Below are positions 5,544 to 8,781 of a stretch of DNA of 8,781 bases, piece after piece. Origin of the DNA: an uncultured Oscillospiraceae bacterium (GTDB lineage: Bacteria > Bacillota > Clostridia > Oscillospirales > Ruminococcaceae); assembly GCA_958403605.1 (NCBI GenBank), contig CATXYA010000042.1, forward strand, positions 1-8,781, in the 5' to 3' direction. The notes under the pieces are model-generated. The model did no database searches. It was not told where the DNA came from and worked only from the letters and a program-made list of their open reading frames with translations. Position 1 is the stretch's first letter, and every line of letters starts with the position of its first letter. Both the position numbers and the translations under genes were made by a program.

Positions 5544-5569
5544 TATCCCGAATGATAAGGAGCCGTTTC

Positions 5570-6805
5570 ATGCCTTCTTTGAACATCCAGCCCGTGCTTA
5601 TCGGCGCGGATATGAACTGTTATGCCGTGGCCCGCGCCTTCCACGAGGAATACGGCGTCGTCAGCCAGGCGTTTGGCCGCTGGGCCATGGGCGACACCAT
5701 GTATTCCCGCATCGTGCGCTGCACGTACCTGCCCGACGTGGACCAGCCGGACGTGCTGCTGAAAACCGTGACGGAATACGCCGGGGCCCATGCGGACAAG
5801 ACCTGCATCGTGCTGGGCTGCACGGACGATTACGCCAGCCTGCTGATGGACCTGCGGGACAAGCTGCCGGAAAACTGCGTGGCCCCCTACATCGGCCCCG
5901 CGCTGCGGGACAAGCTGGTGAGCAAGGCCGATTTTTACGAGCTGTGCGACCAGTACGGCATCCCCTACCCCAAGACCTTCTGCGCCCGCGAAGCCCTGCC
6001 CGCCGCGGCGCTGGGCGAAGAGGCGCTGGGCTTTGCCTACCCCGTTATTTTGAAGCCCTCCTCCAGCATTTTGTACTGGAAGCACCCCTTTGACGGTATG
6101 AAAAAGGTGTACGTGGCCGACAGCCCCGCCGACGCGGCCCGCATTTTGGCCCAGATCTACGGCGCGGGCTATCCGGACATCGTGCTGCTACAGGACCGTA
6201 TTCCCGGCGACGACAGCTTCATGCACGTGCTGACGGCCTACAGTGACCGCGAAAACAAGGTGAAGATGATGTGCCTGGGCCACGTGGGCCTGGAAGAGCA
6301 CACGCCCAAGGCGCTGGGCAACCACGCGGCCATCATCACGGAATACAACGAGCCGCTGATGACGAAACTGAAGGTATTCCTGGAGGACATCGGCTACACG
6401 GGTTTTGCCAACTTCGACATCAAGTACGACAGCCGCGACGGCAGCTACCGCGTGTTCGAGATCAACCTGCGCCAGGGCCGCTCCAACTATTACGTCACCG
6501 GCGCGGGGCTGAACCTCGCCCGCTATGTGGTGGAGGACCGGGTGCTGCACAAGGACCTGGGCCCCTGCGTGATGAACCGGGCGGAGACGCTGTGGCACAG
6601 CATCCCCCGCAAGGTGGTGCTGGACTACGTGCGCGACCCCGCTTTTGCGGCCAAAGCCAAGGCCCTGGCCGCCGAGGGCAAGGAGACGGTCACCTTCCGC
6701 TACCGCCCCGACCTGCGCTGGAACCCCCGCCGCCTGGCCTACTATCTTGTGCACATGCAGCGCTATTTCAAAAAGTACAAAACGTATTATCCGAAAGAGA
6801 AATAA
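5570..6805 (+). CDS. ATP-grasp ligase, probable D-aspartate ligase
   Basis: This is predicted to activate a carboxylate with ATP and join it to an amine. The best family match is the D-aspartate ligase type (as Asl of Enterococcus faecium), which attaches the beta-carboxyl of D-Asp to the lysine side chain of the peptidoglycan precursor in the cytoplasm. The 411-residue protein opens with PVLIGADMNCYAVARAFHEEYG, close to the N-terminal pattern I associate with that family. The ATP-grasp fold follows, with nucleotide-binding lysine K162 in YPVILKPSSS, and metal ligands D283 in NFDIKYD, E297 and N299 in FEINLRQGRS. The C-terminal tail is basic and aromatic (FKKYKTYY). The start is ATG at 5570, seven bases after AAGGAG (5557-5562); an in-frame ATG at 5552 lies upstream of that site and is unlikely. 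An aspartate-type racemase follows 19 bp downstream, supporting D-Asp as substrate. Other ATP-grasp carboxylate-amine ligases remain possible; specificity is inferred. Confidence 0.75.
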   Translation: MPSLNIQPVLIGADMNCYAVARAFHEEYGVVSQAFGRWAMGDTMYSRIVRCTYLPDVDQPDVLLKTVTEYAGAHADKTCIVLGCTDDYASLLMDLRDKLPENCVAPYIGPALRDKLVSKADFYELCDQYGIPYPKTFCAREALPAAALGEEALGFAYPVILKPSSSILYWKHPFDGMKKVYVADSPADAARILAQIYGAGYPDIVLLQDRIPGDDSFMHVLTAYSDRENKVKMMCLGHVGLEEHTPKALGNHAAIITEYNEPLMTKLKVFLEDIGYTGFANFDIKYDSRDGSYRVFEINLRQGRSNYYVTGAGLNLARYVVEDRVLHKDLGPCVMNRAETLWHSIPRKVVLDYVRDPAFAAKAKALAAEGKETVTFRYRPDLRWNPRRLAYYLVHMQRYFKKYKTYYPKEK

Positions 6806-6824
6806 CAGATGGGAGGGGTGCGGG

Positions 6825-7544
6825 ATGGCACAGCAGCCAAAGGTCCTGGGCATTTTGGGCGGGCTCGGTCCCATGGCCACCGTCTATTTCTACGAGATGC
6901 TGACCCGGCACACGCAGGCGGCCTGCGACCAGGACCACCTGGACGTCATCATCAATTCCCGCGCCTCCACGCCGGACCGCACGGCCTACATTTTGGGCCG
7001 CAGCACCCAGAACCCCTTCGACATCATGGCGGCGGACGCCGAGCGCCTGGTGGCCTTTGGGGCCGACGTGCTGGCCATCCCCTGCAACACCGCCCACTAT
7101 TTCTATGACCGGCTGCACGCCACCATCTCCGTGCCCATTTTGAACATGGTGGAGCAGACGGTGGAGGAGGTGCAGCGCCGCGGGTGCCGCAAGGTGGGCA
7201 TTTTGGCCACCTCCGGCACCATCGAGACGGGCACCTATGCCCGCGCCTGCCGGGCCGCGGGCCTGGCGTTCGCCGTGCCCGACGAAGCCGGGCAGGCCCT
7301 GGTGATGGACATCATCTATGGCGACATCAAGCACGGCCGCCCCGCCGACATGGACAAGTTCCGCCGGGTGGCGCGCGCTTTGCAGGACCAGGGCTGCACC
7401 CGGCTGATCCTGGGCTGCACCGAGCTGTCGCTCATCAAGCGGGACGAAAAACTGGACGCCCAATACATCGATTCCATGGAGGTGCTGGCCAAGAACGCCA
7501 TCGAGACGTTCGGCCGCACGCCCATCGGCTTTGAGGAGGACTAA
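6825..7544 (+). CDS. Aspartate/glutamate racemase family protein (probable aspartate racemase)
   Basis: A PLP-independent, cofactor-free racemase that would interconvert L- and D-aspartate by two opposed cysteines. The 239-residue product is normal length. It has the N-terminal LGILGGLGPMAT loop (8-19), substrate-loop residues NSRASTPDRTAYI (44-56), the first catalytic cysteine C87 in IPCNTAH, and the second, C198, in LILGCTELSL. Having both cysteines indicates an active two-base enzyme. It resembles RacD/YgeA-type amino-acid racemases more than MurI glutamate racemases (no MurI-type DSGxGG opening). The start is ATG at 6825, eight bases after GGAGG (6812-6816). It lies 19 bp after the ATP-grasp ligase and 6 bp before an asparagine synthase, all on one strand, so it very likely supplies D-Asp to its neighbours. 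Exact substrate (Asp, Glu or broader) cannot be read from sequence. Confidence 0.88.
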   Translation: MAQQPKVLGILGGLGPMATVYFYEMLTRHTQAACDQDHLDVIINSRASTPDRTAYILGRSTQNPFDIMAADAERLVAFGADVLAIPCNTAHYFYDRLHATISVPILNMVEQTVEEVQRRGCRKVGILATSGTIETGTYARACRAAGLAFAVPDEAGQALVMDIIYGDIKHGRPADMDKFRRVARALQDQGCTRLILGCTELSLIKRDEKLDAQYIDSMEVLAKNAIETFGRTPIGFEED

Positions 7545-7550
7545 ACGCCT

Positions 7551-8781
7551 ATGTGTGGATTTATCGGCTTTACCGGAAGATTGGATTCCAAGCAGACCGT
7601 TTTGCAGCGCATGATGGACCGCATCGTGCACCGCGGCCCGGATATGGGCGGCATGTATACGGACGACGATGTGGCCCTGGGCTTTCGCCGCCTGTCCATC
7701 CTGGACCTGACCGAGGCCGGGGCCCAGCCCATGCAGAGCGAGGACGGCAGCGTCATCGTCACCTTCAACGGGGAGATCTACAACTTCCTGGAGCTGCGCA
7801 AGGAGCTGGAGGCCAAGGGCCACGCGTTCCACTGCGGCGCCGACACCGAGGTGCTGGTGCATGGCTACGAGGAGTGGGGCACCGACCTGGTGTACCGGCT
7901 GCGGGGCATGTACGGCTTCGTCATTTGGGACAAGGCCAACAAGCGCCTGTTCGGCGCGCGGGACATCTTCGGCATCAAGCCGTTCTACTATTCCCCCATC
8001 CCCGGCGGCGAGGGGCTGCTGTTCGGCAGCGAGATCAAGGGCTTTTTGGAGCATCCCAAGTTTGTGAAGGCCGTCAACGAGGAGGCGCTGCGCCCCTATT
8101 TGACGCTGCAGTACTCCGCCACCGAGGAGACGTTTTTCAAGGGCGTGTACAAGCTGCCCGCGGCCCACTATTTCGTCTATGAGAACGGGAAGATGGAGAC
8201 CACCCGCTACTGGGACTGCAAGTTCCAGCCGCGGGACACGGGCTTCGATACCTGCACCGAGCAGCTGGACGCCACCGTGCACGAGAGCGTGTCCGCCCAC
8301 CGCATCGCGGACGTGAAGGTGGGGGCGTTCCTCTCCGGCGGCGTGGATTCCAGCTATATCACCGCCTGCCTGATGCCGGACAACACCTTCAGCGTGGGCT
8401 TTGACTACAATAAATTCAACGAGACCAATTACGCCAAGGAGCTTTCCGACAAGCTGGGCGTCACCAACTACCGCAAGCTCATCACCGCCGACGAGTGCTT
8501 TGAGGCCTTCCCCGAGATCCAGTATCACATGGACGAGCCGCAGTCGAACCCGTCCAGCGTGCCGCTGTATTTCCTGGCCAAGCTGGCGCGGGAGCACGTG
8601 ACGGTGGTGCTGTCCGGCGAGGGGGCGGATGAGATCTTCGCCGGGTACGAGTGGTACGCCGACACGCCCGCCATGGAGAAGTTCAAAAAGCGCGTGCCCT
8701 TGGCAGTTCGCCGCGCCATGGCCGACGCCGCCAAAAAGCTGCCTTATTTCAAGGGCAAAAACTTCCTGCTCAAATGCTCCG
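7551..8781 (+). CDS. Glutamine-hydrolysing asparagine synthase (AsnB/AsnH type), 3' end missing
   Basis: The first 410 residues are visible; members usually have about 600, so roughly a third is beyond the window. Domain 1 is a class II (Ntn) glutamine amidotransferase. It has nucleophile C2 (MCGFIGF), RGPD (28-31), R47 in FRRLSILD, NGEIYN (73-78) and D98 in DTEV. Domain 2 is the synthetase: PPi loop SGGVDSS (262-268), DEPQSNPSS and SGEGADEIFAGY. All visible catalytic elements are intact, so it should use glutamine ammonia and ATP to amidate an aspartyl carboxyl. It begins 6 bp after the racemase stop, with its AGGAGG inside the end of the racemase gene, implying translational coupling. Free asparagine synthesis is the default function. 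Given the ligase and racemase upstream, amidation of D-Asp in a peptidoglycan side chain, as described for lactococcal AsnH, is a strong alternative. Confidence 0.93.
   Translation, partial: MCGFIGFTGRLDSKQTVLQRMMDRIVHRGPDMGGMYTDDDVALGFRRLSILDLTEAGAQPMQSEDGSVIVTFNGEIYNFLELRKELEAKGHAFHCGADTEVLVHGYEEWGTDLVYRLRGMYGFVIWDKANKRLFGARDIFGIKPFYYSPIPGGEGLLFGSEIKGFLEHPKFVKAVNEEALRPYLTLQYSATEETFFKGVYKLPAAHYFVYENGKMETTRYWDCKFQPRDTGFDTCTEQLDATVHESVSAHRIADVKVGAFLSGGVDSSYITACLMPDNTFSVGFDYNKFNETNYAKELSDKLGVTNYRKLITADECFEAFPEIQYHMDEPQSNPSSVPLYFLAKLAREHVTVVLSGEGADEIFAGYEWYADTPAMEKFKKRVPLAVRRAMADAAKKLPYFKGKNFLLKCS

Noticed and set aside
5552..5569. ATG at 5552 as the start of the ATP-grasp gene
   Set aside because: It lies upstream of the AAGGAG at 5557-5562, which is well placed for ATG at 5570.
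6768..8597. A 609-codon minus-strand frame opposite the racemase and asparagine synthase
   Set aside because: The plus-strand genes carry complete active-site motifs; this frame is a composition shadow without recognisable domains or a ribosome site.

Overview
The window looks like the chromosome of a GC-rich Bacillota (Clostridia), most likely a gut Oscillospiraceae/Ruminococcaceae-type bacterium. This is inferred from purine-rich AAGGAG-type ribosome sites, near-consensus TTGACA/TATAAT promoters, strongly GC-biased third codon positions and the carbohydrate-catabolic gene content. No rRNA, tRNA or other taxonomic marker is present, so the assignment is an inference.

Left block (1-1765, + strand): the last 51 residues of a MalG-type sugar ABC transporter permease, then malQ (4-alpha-glucanotransferase, GH77), closed by a textbook intrinsic terminator. 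Together these suggest maltodextrin uptake and processing. Next (1784-2099) is a decayed GNAT N-acetyltransferase gene with at least one frameshift, a large internal deletion and two further small indels. It runs into a gene-free stretch (2100-2426) almost filled by a tandem series of hairpins. The same perfect 35-bp palindrome stands at both ends of the series, and four other palindromes lie between the two copies.

Middle block (2427-5462): a 2-keto-3-deoxygluconate (KDG) catabolic unit. kdgA (KDPG aldolase carrying an extra C-terminal VOC/glyoxalase-like domain) and kdgK (PfkB-family KDG kinase) form a minus-strand operon. An IclR-family regulator, probably kdgR, is transcribed divergently from a shared promoter region. 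The pathway would be KDG -> KDPG -> pyruvate + glyceraldehyde-3-phosphate, the lower part of hexuronate/pectin breakdown.

Right block (5468-8781, + strand): a consensus promoter with a 12-bp palindrome at its expected transcription start drives three tightly spaced genes. They encode an ATP-grasp ligase resembling D-aspartate ligases, a two-cysteine aspartate/glutamate racemase, and a glutamine-dependent asparagine synthase (cut by the window end). The gene order suggests a self-contained route L-Asp -> D-Asp -> D-Asp attached to a peptidoglycan precursor -> amidated D-Asn. That is the logic known for the D-Asp/D-Asn cross-bridge of enterococci and lactococci, here apparently packaged as one operon in a Clostridia-like genome. 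This is the most interesting system in the window.
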